Positions 25,785 through 39,678 of a stretch of 64,000 nucleotides of DNA are shown piece by piece. Origin of the DNA: Phlegmacium glaucopus (lineage: Eukaryota; Basidiomycota; Agaricomycetes; Agaricales; Cortinariaceae); assembly GCA_015039465.1 (NCBI GenBank), contig MU129986.1:434001-498000 (forward strand), in the 5' to 3' direction. The notes beneath the pieces were generated by a model, which was not told where the DNA came from, searched no databases, and saw only the letters and a program-made list of their open reading frames with translations. Both the position numbers and the translations under genes were made by a program. Numbering within the stretch: the first letter of the stretch is position 1; each line of letters begins with the position of its first letter.

Positions 25785-28700
25785 TCATGTGCGTTGACGG
25801 ACTGCTGGTGAAGGATAGCCATTCACACCAGGATTGTAGGACTGGTTGGGTTGGGTTTGGATCTGTTCACCAGGCGATCGTGATGGCCCCACGAAGGATG
25901 ATGGTCGGGATGAAGGACTATTGGTATTACTTAGTCGGGGTGGTTGGGGTGGAGGTGTCCATTCTTCCATCTGAGGATTCCGTTGCACGTTTTGTATCAG
26001 ATTTGCGTTTTGCATCATACCTGGGGGAAGGGGTGGTGAACTGGAAGGTATGTACGACTCATTATTTTGAGGCATGTTAGACGGCATTCTCATATTGCGC
26101 TCCGAGTTGGATGGGCCTCCCAAGGAAGTTCCAGACGGTCGCTCAGCAATAGGTAGGGGATATCGTGGAGGTCCTCCATTACTTGAGCCATTGTAAGGTG
26201 TCCCAGCTGGCGGCCGCCCGTTTGTCCCCTTCATACGTATATAAGTATCGCATTTCTTCATAAACTCTTTTCCAGGAAGATCCAGGGAACTAGCAAAGTA
26301 TTCTTGATCGTGAAGGATAGAAAGAAATTCTTGTGGGACTGCAAAAAACTCGTCTTGATTCTCCATTAGCGAGGTCATCACGCGAAAGCCGCTGAAAGTT
26401 TCATCTCTCATAGCATCGCGACCTCGAGCATAAAGGATACTTGGACAGATTACTGTTGCAAGGTTGCTGAGGTCCATTTTACTTCCGGTCTCGGCGTCCA
26501 AGTGCGCAAAGGAGGCCACCCACTTCAAGAACACGAATAGAACCTCCATTGTATCTCGATGACTCTTTGGCAGTATGAGGGATATCAGATGTAGGTATCG
26601 CTTCCGATCCTCGTCGGATGGAAGTGCTAATATTATCGTTTAAATTAAGATGAATCAATGTTTAATGAAGTTCGACGCACATTGAGATGAGACAAACAAC
26701 CGATGCAACTTGAAGGTCATCAATGGATCTGGTAAATCTCGAAGGAATTTCTTGAGTAATGCAGCAAGTTGTACAGGATTATCTTGCGTCAGGTCAACAG
26801 ACGAAGGATCTCGATCGATTGCGTCTGTTAAATCTCGCAACCGTCGAATGTTCCCATTTTTACGGAAGATGCCTTCGACCGACATATCTAGAACGAAAGT
26901 CAGGACCATAGCGAAGCGAAAAGATATTGACTTACCCATCTGTCGCATGGCTGAGATAACATCATCGATGAAACTCGGAACTCTCAAAGTCGCACGGGTG
27001 GCTCCAAGATGCGAGTCGGAACCTTCTCTCTCCACCAGAAGTTCTAAAGGCACACCGAAAACACCTAACAACATACTTAGCTATCTAGAAAACATGAGAT
27101 TTACGAATGGGACAAACCTTTCTTTTTGATATTCTTCTTATCTTTATCGCCCTTGAAGAGTTTGTTCCAAAACCCACTCTTCTTAGTTTCTATCATCTCC
27201 AATATCTCGTCAAGATCAAACTGGTCTTTCAGAGGAGAGCGCGTCAAAACAAGGACAGCGCAATGCTTAACGATAGCTAGCTCCAATGCGCTCAACTCTG
27301 CAATATACGGGATCGAGTTTTGCCGGGGTAGAGATCGTTGTTGTTCTCGTGCTTGAGCAACTTGCATCAATTGTGGAATATCAGCGAGGGTCAAGGCATC
27401 GTCCCGCCTAGGTATGGTTTGCTCATCGCCCCCAGAAGGTGAGTTCGGCGCACTCTCGTCAATGATCATTACCTCCGTGTTGCTACGAGTCAACGACGGC
27501 CGAAGGTTGGCCTGTGTATCTAAAGGGAGTTTGCTGGTGCGGGGTGTGCTCTGCTGGCTGGGAGAGGAATTTTGATATTGCTGCTGTCCTGAATGGCTTG
27601 GGTACGACATTTGTCCTTGGACAGGAGGAGTGTTGACATTGCTCTGCTGAGGGGAAGGTGTCCCTTGTTCATACTGTCGTTGAGGTATATCAGGATGAAC
27701 ACTTCTCCCTGTGGGACTCTCGACGATGGTAGAACGTTTGGGTAGGCGTGCAGTGGCAGAAACTTTACGATCTAGATGTACAGATTTCATGCGCATAATA
27801 TCACCGGAATTTCGATATGGATCGGACTCCGGAGAAGTTACTATTAGACAAATAAATAAGTTGAATATTAGATAAAGAAAATTTGAAAGATGGAGACCTG
27901 GTGACATTGGAACAACACCCTGTTTTTTCAAAAGAAGATAGAGGCGTCGGAGGGCAACGTTCAGTAAGAAGGCATACTGTTCCAACCGTTGAACAGCTTG
28001 AAACCCCCCTCGACATCCAGGATGAGCATGTTCAACACACAAAATCAAGGTTGGCAGTTCGCCAAATGAAATTGTGTCTTTTCGAGATTCTGGATCAAAA
28101 ACAAACCCGTCTACATTGGCAGGTGGTCGGCGAACAGTAGAGAGTTTAGGAGGTTGCTCTTGGCTTGTAATTTCCTTTTCATCTCCACTCTTCGATGATT
28201 TCTCCTTCAAGACAGGCACTGCAGCAACTTTCCCGCATTGCGCACATTGAAGGCAATGGGAATGCCACCTTTGATATGTTCCCAGTCGCACGCAATCTTC
28301 CTCCACTGTTAAATTACAGCGTACGCAGAGATCCGAAGGCGGATTCGATGAAACCTTGTTCGACCCATCTCGATGCACATTGGCGAAGGGTGACTCGCCA
28401 GCATTCTCGGGGGCCAGACTTCGGAACCCATAGGTGACGCCTTGAGTTCCGAAATTTGCAGCAGGATTAACGGTCAACGCTTCTCCATTTGACCCCTTGA
28501 TCATTCTTTTCGCAGCAGGGTTGCCACCCTGCACGGCAAGAAGATGGAGTTTATCGAGAAAGGATGCCATCGCTTCTCTTATACTTTGCTCTCGTTCCAG
28601 TTTCAGTCCCCCTGTTAATGTAATGCGTATTAGGATCTTCAAATAATGCGCGAGGCCCGTCACGAGTGACAAAAGCTCCTGGGTCATGCCCATCCTTCGT

Positions 28701-30510
28701 TCTCCTGTCTCCTGTGTATGCGACAACAACGTGAATAGCTCAACCGTTTTCCGACACAGCATACGAGCTTCGCGGACGTGTGACATCCCTAAAATGTGAG
28801 GTTGATATATATATATATAAGGATGTACCACACTAAACCACAAACCTTTCATGTTTAAAGATGCAAAATGAAACTCAAGATCATCAATCGTGCCAAAAAG
28901 AACCTCCACATGTAGAATGAACTTCTCCGCCATTCGAATGGCGTCCAGATATGCTCCGTTGCTGACTTGCCTTAGCATGTCCGATATACAAGCGGCGCTT
29001 GATTCTTCAAATGCAGAAAGGACACTAGGACTCGCAGTGAATGACTTGAGTGAGCAAGGTTGAAAATTTACGTACGTCCATATGCGATAAACCTGCTGCT
29101 CCATGCGAACCTGTTTTTCTTTCAATGATGCCGGAGTTTCTCGCTGTTCTTCTTCAACATAGGCAGGTTCTTCGGGATCTCCGTCTATAGAAGCGGAACT
29201 CGTTGGTCTCCGAGACGAAACCTTGACGTTCCAAAACTAGACCATGGGCTTGAGGAGAATATTCTAGTTTTTGAAATGAATTACCCACTTTGTTGATCAT
29301 ATAGCACTCGGGATGCCAACATTCATCTCTCATGTTACGATTGATCTCCACGAATTGTTTGAGGATCGCACTATTGCATCCCGCACATTTGGTCGCAAAG
29401 CGTGTCGAATAATGAAAGTGACAATAAACGTCTCCATTGTGCTCGTAATAGGAGTCCTGGGGTCCAAAGAGGGTGGAGCATAATGAACATGTGAAATGTT
29501 CGACGTGGTACTTCTTGTCTAAACCAAAGCAGGATAAAAAAATCATTCTTTCGAGAATGGTCGATACGTACTGCAGGCCGTGATGTAACTTCCTCGCAAC
29601 GCCATTTCACACTTTGCACATATGAGGTTTAAACGCCGAAAATAATCACGCTCGCAGAGCGGACTCTGTTTGCCCCCTGGCACATCAATAGGGAAGAATT
29701 TAGAAGCAACGACTTCACCGCAGTCCTACAGGGTGATAAGGAAAGGTTGCAAGATATAGATAACGGTCGTACCAAGCATTTGAAACAGTTCAAATGAAAT
29801 ACTGCACTCAATGCTCGAACAAATGGCCCCTGCATTGCTTTGCCACACGCCGAGCATGATCTACAAACGAGTATGAGGGTTGAGATCCAGGTAACGTCAG
29901 TATGTGGTATATTCACTGAAGAAGGCAACGAAAGTAGGTTGGAAAACACTTACGTTGAGGCTAGACTGACAGATGTGGAGGTTCGTGGAGGTTTCGAGGT
30001 GGTTGAACTTGAGTTTGTTGAGGATTCTTCAGAAGGAGCAGAGGAATAGTAGGCAAGACTATTTTGAGGTAAATGATCTGAATGACTTGAGTACGAGGGC
30101 TGCTTGGATTGGCTAGATCCTCCAGGAGTATTTGGTCGACTACCACCGGAGGAGAGAAGAGTCGGTGATGGCTTCGGAGAAGATGTAGAAAAGGATTCAG
30201 GATTATAGTTTGAGGTACTGGCATGATTAAGGTCTTCACTGCGAGCCTTAGGATAGGAAGTATTCGCAGAGAGATTACGATCTGGATTCGAGGAACTGAC
30301 TGTTGACGATCGTGTTGGGAGGTTGGGACGGTCGGGAATCCTGGATGCGCTTGTTGGGGGTGCGGAATAAGGGAGTCTACCTTGATTCGATGGGTGAGCC
30401 TCAAGTTGTTCGTTGCGTATAAGGTCAAGATCGGTGGAGACTCCTAAGGTCTGTTGCTGGGAATTTAATCTTGGAGACGGTGTTCGTCCATGATCCCAGT
30501 CTCTGCTCAT
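25785..30510 (-). CDS. LRG1: LIM-domain RhoGAP, Lrg1-like
   Basis: A long protein with a Ser/Pro-rich N-terminus, then two LIM domains in tandem (CSACGKAMQGPFVRALS ... LICAKCEMALRGSYITA ... YCHFHYSTRFATKC) and a partial third CAGCNSAI module. A separate LIM-like unit follows after a helical region (LCVRCNLTVEEDCVRLG, then CLQCAQCGKV); its second zinc knuckle (CVEHAHPGC) comes only after an insertion of about 70 residues. The C-terminal RhoGAP domain has FGVPLE, the arginine finger in GIFRKNG, and LAALLKKFLRDLPDPL. This arrangement is that of yeast Lrg1, a GAP for Rho1 that limits glucan synthase and Pkc1-Slt2 signalling. A Pro/Ser/Asn-rich tail ends at 25785. An ATATAT run lies in one intron near 28806. 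Divergent from the membrane-protein gene at 30910. Confidence 0.93.
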
Positions 30511-30909
30511 AGCTTGAAGGCTAATATGAGCTGATTAAAAGGTCGATAAGGGAGTCAGAGATGAAGAGTATGGGGGATACAGACAAGGCTGCGACACCGT
30601 GCAGAGTGCAGACGGCCCCAGAGACGTGACATCCTGTGACATTTTGTGACAAACTGCTACAGCAGGCAAGGAAGAGTTACTTTGGAAAACTCAATTTCAA
30701 GTTGGATTGTTGTATGGCATCTGGCCATGGGAAAGACACGATATCTGTCGGCACGATTTAGGATGCTTTGGGACGGGCGGACTGCCGTCAGATCGGCCAG
30801 ACACGCACTGCGCACTGCGCCTTCGACAGTGCCGGATCGTATACGTAAACCCACCCTTTGCGAGCTTAAATATGCATACGCCGACTGAACCATTCCTTAA
30901 ATTTCGAAG
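30511..30909. promoter_or_regulatory. Divergent promoter with three GTGAC repeats at 10-bp spacing
   Basis: GTGAC occurs at 30626-30630, 30636-30640 and 30646-30650, exactly one helical turn apart, each followed by A. An inverted repeat CTGCT-AC-AGCAG follows at about 30654-30665, and a 7-bp tandem CGCACTG repeat lies near 30804-30818. The interval separates the LRG1 start from that of a small membrane protein. Regulatory meaning is inferred from spacing only. Confidence 0.45.
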
Positions 30910-31545
30910 ATGTATCAGTATTACCGTGGTCCCAGTCGCATTGTGTGGTTTCTCATTGGCGCTGTTACAGCTAGCTGGTGGCTTAAACGCAAAGACGCCG
31001 ATTCTCGCATCTTCGGCCACTGCATGCGACTACAATACCAGACGCCCCCACCGATTGGCAATCCTTCTTTCGCCCCTGATGGCGCTCCATCTAATATCGG
31101 TCCTTTTACCCCTTCCGTCCCTGACTTTCGGTCTGTCACCTTTCGAGACATTCCAAGAGCTTTCAATCACATCCCTCCTGCTCACTGGGGTGAACAGCAG
31201 CAGTCATGGCAACAAGAGAAAGAACATTTGGCCAATATCTCGCGAAAGGTTACAGATGCTGTACGGATTTGTCTGTCTATCTCATCCAAATTTCCTATCG
31301 CTCATAACTTCCTAGATGGCTGACTTGACTGAAGCAACACTTGAATCCGTGCTGAGTGCGGCCGAGGCTCTAAAAGCTGTGCGTTGTTTCATCGGCGCTT
31401 ATCCCAAAATAACTGTGAAACCTGATTCATTTAATAATAATCTTAGAAACTGGCTGAACATCGTGCTAATCGCGAACACCAGCAGAACATTATCGACCAA
31501 CAGATACAGGAGACTCGGAATTTACCGCCTCCCGTTCAATCATAA
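30910..31545 (+). CDS. Small single-span membrane protein, unknown function
   Basis: Three exons (30910-31260, 31316-31378, 31447-31545) give 170 residues with all junctions in frame. Residues about 11-25 (IVWFLIGAVTASWWL) form one N-terminal membrane span followed by a basic KRK, which suggests the rest faces the cytosol or matrix. A Pro-rich middle (TPPPIGNPSFAPDG) leads to a helical, charged C-terminus (ESVLSAAEALKAKLAEHRAN, then QQNIIDQQIQETRN) that could form a coiled coil. I do not recognise the family. Clean phases and short introns of normal size argue that it is real. It is divergent from LRG1 and convergent with the transporter gene. Confidence 0.75.
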
Positions 31546-31673
31546 CTTTACGAACTCCCAGTTACCTATCATTCCTTTCTAACCCACCCCCCTCCGGTAC
31601 AAAGTAGCAAAACATAAATCTGTTATATCATGTCATCTGGTCCTTTGAGGATCAATTCGTCATTGCGTCATCT

Positions 31674-33549
31674 TTAGACCCCCTGAACATCAGGTCCACC
31701 TCTTCTTCGATTGACATAACCAGGAGCCTTGGGATCTAAAAATCCTTGCTCTTCGGCTAGCAGGTGGTGATATGAAATCAGAACTTGTGGATGAAGGCCA
31801 ACGGAAAGCGGGGCTCACGCGTGGATGACCAGAAATAAGTGATTAGACCGGCAATGACGACTGCGAAAGCAATAAAGTATAGCCAGAATGGCCTATAATG
31901 CTATATAATTATTTCAGCACAAGGTCCAGATGGATGATCCAAGGACACATACGTAAAGGAACAATCCTTAAAAGCACGATACATCATCAATTCCAAGGTT
32001 ACGGGTAGTAAAAAAAATCAAACCATACCGAAGAGGAGCCCGTAAAAGTCACTGGATAGCAGGCTAAGGTTGTAGTATGCCGAAGAGGCCAGGCGGTACA
32101 ACAGAGGAGAAACGGTATACAGAATCAACATCGCTAAAGGAAGTATATGAGTATGCGTCCGACATCTCTTCCAACTTGAAATATAAAGGTTCGTTATTAC
32201 CGCATGTAAAAGCTATTAAGAGCCCAACTGATAAAGAGTTTCTCGTCAGTTGTTTTTTTTCGTTGATACGGAGCTGGGTCGCTTACAAGTTGCGCCATTC
32301 CATGGAACCTCCTTCATTCCTTTCCATTCCAAAGCGGAAGATTGTATGCCGTTAATCAAGAAGCCCCACATCCCAAGTTGGCCAACGACCTAAAAAAATC
32401 AATTTCTTATTTCTTCACTTCATTGAAAGATCGACTTGCTTCATATAAAGGTCGTTTTCTAACGAAAAATTCTTCCGTCGCATTCGCTATTTTATTTCGA
32501 TATTATAAGAATGCCTAGGAAGAAGAATAGAGTGCAATCCAGAACTCACTAAAACCATAAAGGGTAGCTCCCGCAACCATGAAAAGATCGCCTTTTGCTC
32601 TGCTAACCGCATGCCAATCTTTCTTGGTCAATTCATCAGAGGCGACAAGTAAGCCGAGGCCGACTACACAGACAAAAACGCCCTATGCAATAAAATGAAT
32701 ATGAAAGTCATGTTTTAGTAATGCATATCGTACGAAAAGTTGGGTCCAGTGGTACTTGGTGCGCATATACAGCCAAGAGAAAAAAAGGCAGGAAGGGATT
32801 GCCCATCTGGAAGAGAGATTCACAATCGATTGATTATCTCATCAGGAAAAAACTTACGCATCGAGGAGCATGCAGGACAACAAGTCTGTATATTGATACG
32901 CCTACAAGCGTCCAATCTATAGTTGATAAGGTCTGAGTGATAAAGATTCCTACAACGTACCTTTATCACTAGAAAGTTGCCTTCGACATCGCAAGCAGCA
33001 AGAATGGCGTCTGAGGATGAGCTTCTTAGTGAAATAAACGCCTGGAACGCATGTAAACGCACATTTCCAACCATCACGGAGAATAACATTTCCCCAGCCT
33101 TTGAATCCATCTATGGTGCGCAATCAAACCGACTTTCTCATGACGAAATCATAAAATACACATACACTGATATATAGTGTAAGGTGTATAGATTATGAAT
33201 AGACAAAAATAGCTGTGAAATCGGATGTAATTCGTGTAAAGTTAGGATGAGTCTGCCAATGAGCGACATACAAGAAGATCCCTTGAGTTGTGGATAAAGT
33301 CCAACCCCGATTAACGAGTTCTGTGGTGGTAACATTTGTACAAGTGATACAGAGAGAGGCTACTTGTCCTGCCAACAGAGACAGGATGAAGCGACGGGTC
33401 CATATACTCTTCCAACGAGCCGCGAAGCTTGTCGCGAAGGCCTTTGGAGAATAATAGACAATAGCTGGGCGAGCAGGAGCCTGTATCTCCACAGCGTGGT
33501 CACTGAAGCTCTTTTTCCCATCATGATCAGTGTCATCGTTGCCTGACAT
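31674..33549 (-). CDS. SLC35F/DUF914-family nucleotide-sugar-type transporter
   Basis: A many-exon, ten-helix drug/metabolite-superfamily transporter. The N-terminal MSGNDDTDHDGKKS is cytosolic; the first helix reads FILSLLAGQVASLCITCTNV, a hallmark of the SLC35F1/F2/F6 group. Later exons give ILAACDVEGNFLVIKA, GVFVCVVGLGLLVASDEL, DLFMVAGATLYGFS, ASSAYYNLSLLSSDFYGLL and a final helix before the soluble tail ending RRRGGPDVQGV. The substrate is unknown for fungal members. Exons are very short around 32000-32600, so the exact junctions there are uncertain. The long frame at 33193-33660 begins upstream of the true ATG (33547-33549) and runs into an intron. Confidence 0.85.
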
Positions 33550-33911
33550 CGTGAAGGAGAGCAAAGTGGAAGTACTTGTGTAGCCTGTGAAATAATAGTT
33601 CCGTTTTATACAGAGCGCATGGCACAGATTTGAGATTGATATCAAGGTACAATCAAGCAATTTATTTTAAACTCAGCGACATTGTGTTTGCTCATCTGCC
33701 ACCAGCAACGATGAACCATGTAAGTTATTCAACAGAGCCATGATATCGGTGATCACAGGACGAAGACAAGTGACCAGACTGGATTTGGAATTATATAGAA
33801 AGGCACTACATACTTGAGTAAAGATAACTCCTTATCAACTTGCAACTTGAAGGATTCAAAAATAGTCGATATACAAGTAATTGACATGGGAAGAATGCTG
33901 TTTACACATTC
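33550..33911. other. Intergenic region between two minus-strand genes
   Basis: Holds the promoter of the SLC35F-type gene and the 3' UTR of the XPB gene, in 362 bp. No element recognised. Confidence 0.4.
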
Positions 33912-37289
<3,378 letters not shown>

Positions 37290-37791
37290 GATTTACGATT
37301 CACAAGGCTGCTTTTATCAGGTAGGAGTCCTTCAAGGCAAGTCGTCTTCTTACTGTGAACGAAGGACGAAACAAATAAGCAGACCAAAGACTGAAGTACA
37401 TAAGCGTTGATATTGAAACTCAGACCGAAATATGACTCACTTCCGATCCTATAAGTAGCCATGCGGTTGAGCACTTGGCGTCAACAGAAAGTGCACAAAT
37501 CCCATTGACATGCCACTGGGGTACAGTGCTTGCCCAAGAACCTAGACTGGGAACGAAGGACGTGAAGGAAGAGTTAACCACCTGCATCTCGTTGAAAAAA
37601 CTCGTTCTCCTGAGCCGAAGAGGGAGTAAACGGCTGAGAGTTTTAGTACCAACTCATTAGGGACCAGCTTTGAGCTTTGTCTGCAGAAAAAAACAACCCA
37701 AGGGCACAATGTTTTTACATAGTGCTTACGTAAATCTACGGCAGAACTGGGTAAGCGCAAGTACCAAGCGAACCCCACACGAGATTGACCA
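37290..37791. promoter_or_regulatory. Divergent intergenic region, SSL2 and COX23
   Basis: This 502-bp interval must hold both promoters. The 9-mer GAACGAAGG recurs near 37357 and 37551. Small open frames on both strands carry no recognisable protein and are treated as chance. Confidence 0.4.
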
Positions 37792-38232
37792 ATGATGGGC
37801 AAATCATCAACCTCAGAACCTATACCTGCCCCAGAAGACAATGTGAAACCTTTGAACTACAAAGAGCAATTTTCAGTACGTAGTGCCTTTTATCTACGGG
37901 TGCCTTATAGCGCTCAAGTTCATAATTTCTTTACATTGGGATTGGGCAGGGGCGGCAAGTCACCTCGAAATTTATTGAGTGCATAAAGCGTGAATACTAC
38001 CTTAAAGTGTTTAAACCTGACTAGTATATTAGTCCTTGTGCGGCTGCCTCCAAGGCTTCCATGGATTGTTTGAATCGAAATGACTACGACAGAGACGCGT
38101 GTTTGGATTACTTCCAGGCCTACAGGGATTGCAAGAACACTTGGGTGAGTGTTTGTTGCATATATGGAAAAGGGTTTATATTCACTATCCTGCCAGATCA
38201 AGCAGAGAAAGGAGGACAGACGAGCTGGCTGA
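37792..38232 (+). CDS. COX23: Twin CX9C mitochondrial protein Cox23
   Basis: Four short exons (37792-37875, 37950-37978, 38033-38144, 38197-38232) encode 86 residues. The sequence KFIDPCAAASKASMDCLNRN followed by DYDRDACLDYFQAYRDCKNT shows the coiled-coil-helix-coiled-coil-helix fold: two C-x9-C pairs (PC ... DC and AC ... DC). Members are oxidised by Mia40 in the intermembrane space and assist cytochrome c oxidase assembly. The 29-nt second exon (GRQVTSKFID) is required to bring in the first C-x9-C. No long open frame marks this gene, because every exon is short. A second ATG directly follows the first. Confidence 0.9.
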
Positions 38233-38559
38233 GCGTGAGTGTAAGGCGCCGTCCCTGGTGAAAAGCACTGTGTAGCTGGCTTTCTTGTCAATACACTTAT
38301 TCTCTAGAATGTCAATGTGTAATTCAACTTGATGACCTCCATAACATGATCATTCAAATTATTCCCTCATACCCGTGTATTTCTCTGTATTTCCTTTTTC
38401 CAATCAAAATCGGCTGATATTTTTTAGGAAACTCTGTGTTAACATATATTCATAACACATGCCTACACCGTCGTCCTGTACAGCTATCAGCAAGCTGCAC
38501 AAGATGAACACTTAAAATGCCTCGTAAACCCTTCTAACTGAGCAGTTACCTTCAGTACC
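38233..38559. other. Intergenic region downstream of COX23
   Basis: AT-rich 327 bp that should contain the COX23 3' UTR. Nothing else seen. Confidence 0.35.
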
Positions 38560-39355
38560 ATGAACCTGTTGCATCACGCTACATCGCGATATTCCGCATT
38601 GGACCCATCTCATCCTAATTTCGACCCTGATAGCAACATTCAGAGTCAAGACATTGCCTATGAAAGCAACAGCGGACAAAAGGTCAACGGCGGAAACAGA
38701 CGGTTTCGTCCATCTGGGGTTTTTCTTGTGGATAATAATCACGACAATGTGCACCACACCGCGGACTTATTTTCATATCCTGATAGTACGGAGCGCATCG
38801 CTGAGATAGCCACCGATCTGGAATGCGAAATCAATGCGCTCGATCAGAAAGCGTCGGTTTATGAAAGTGACAGCGGACCTCATGATCAAGGGCAACAGGT
38901 TAAGGCGCAAACAGATGGTTTCGTTCATCTGGTTTTTTTTTCTCGTGGATGACTACGGCGACGCGCCTGACACAGCGAACCTATTGTCGTACGTCATGGA
39001 CAGCCTGGAGCGCTTCCAACACATGTGAGCTGAGATAGCCGCCCTGGAATGCTGTTCATCAGATTGCGCTGGTAGTGGCAGAGTTGTGGCAGAGCTCCTG
39101 AGATCACATCGGTAAACCAGAAGTGGTGATATATCCATGGATTCCAAGTTGGACAAGGCAACATGGGCGAAAGACACTTAGGTAAGTACAAATGTGAAAA
39201 GACTACGTTAAAGGATAGTTGTATGTTTAACCGACTAATTTTGAGTAGGATGCGACGGTCGAGAGCACCGCCAGACTCCTAATGGACACCGAAAGAGAGT
39301 CCACGCCGTGCATCCTAAACCTCATGATGACGATGAGCCACCTAGCAAATCGTAG
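38560..39355 (+). pseudogene. Orphan repeat-bearing locus, likely decaying gene
   Basis: A frame from ATG 38560 runs 130 codons with Asp/Asn/Ser-rich sequence of no known family, and contains two copies of a roughly 200-bp unit (listed separately). The frame breaks in the second copy at a T8 tract (38933-38940); the downstream part continues one frame over as VDDYGDAPDTANLLSYVM, matching VDNNHDNVHHTADLFSYP in copy one, until a stop inside a short insertion at 39027. Further on, a typical intron (39181-39249, GTAAGT ... GACTAAT ... GTAG) joins GERHLG to CDGREHRQTPNGHRKRVHAV and a stop at 39353-39355. The locus therefore looks like a spliced gene in decay, or one with a sequencing indel. No function is assigned. 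Confidence 0.45.
38657..39050 (+). repeat. Diverged tandem duplication, period about 201 bp
   Basis: Copy 1 (about 38657-38832) and copy 2 (about 38858-39050) share anchors in the same order: TATGAAAG, ACAGCGGAC, AACAGA(C/T)GGTTTCGT, CATCTGG, GTGGAT, GCGAAC/GCGGAC, GGAGCGC, GCTGAGATAGCC and CTGGAATGC. Copy 2 carries a 12-bp net insertion before GCTGAGATAGCC. Similarity is clear by eye but far from identical, so the duplication is old. Confidence 0.6.
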
Positions 39356-39678
39356 GATAAGGCGGCCCCCTACTATAACTCTCAAAGATGCGAAAGTGAC
39401 CTCCCAATTTATGTTACATACTCAGTAGTTTCGGTAACTGACTTGCCACATATGGACAACTTGAAGTTACATTGAAAATCCGAACGATTCCAAGACTCAA
39501 GTAGATTAATATCGCCGCTAGGCTCATATTCATGATATATAACGAGTAGTACAATATAACAGTGGAGAACGCAAGGAACACAGATGTACGTGGTATAAGC
39601 CGTAGGTGTCAATGTATTGGCTTGTCTACATCCGCTTCACCAGAGGTCACGAAGGCTTCAAGGGTAGTGAACATGTAC
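39356..39678. other. Intergenic region, orphan locus to amidase gene
   Basis: A 323-bp AT-rich gap at the 3' end of the amidase gene. No feature recognised. Confidence 0.35.

Noticed and set aside
28800..28822. ATATAT microsatellite as a notable repeat
   Set aside because: It lies in a short intron, is only about 14 bp of dinucleotide, and has no sign of function.
37475..37660. Small forward ORF between SSL2 and COX23
   Set aside because: It has no known motif, no splice or start context and lies in an expected divergent promoter.
38940..39050. Programmed frameshift at the T8 tract of the orphan locus
   Set aside because: No slippery heptamer with downstream structure is visible, and the same locus has another stop in a 12-bp insertion; decay or an indel error is simpler.
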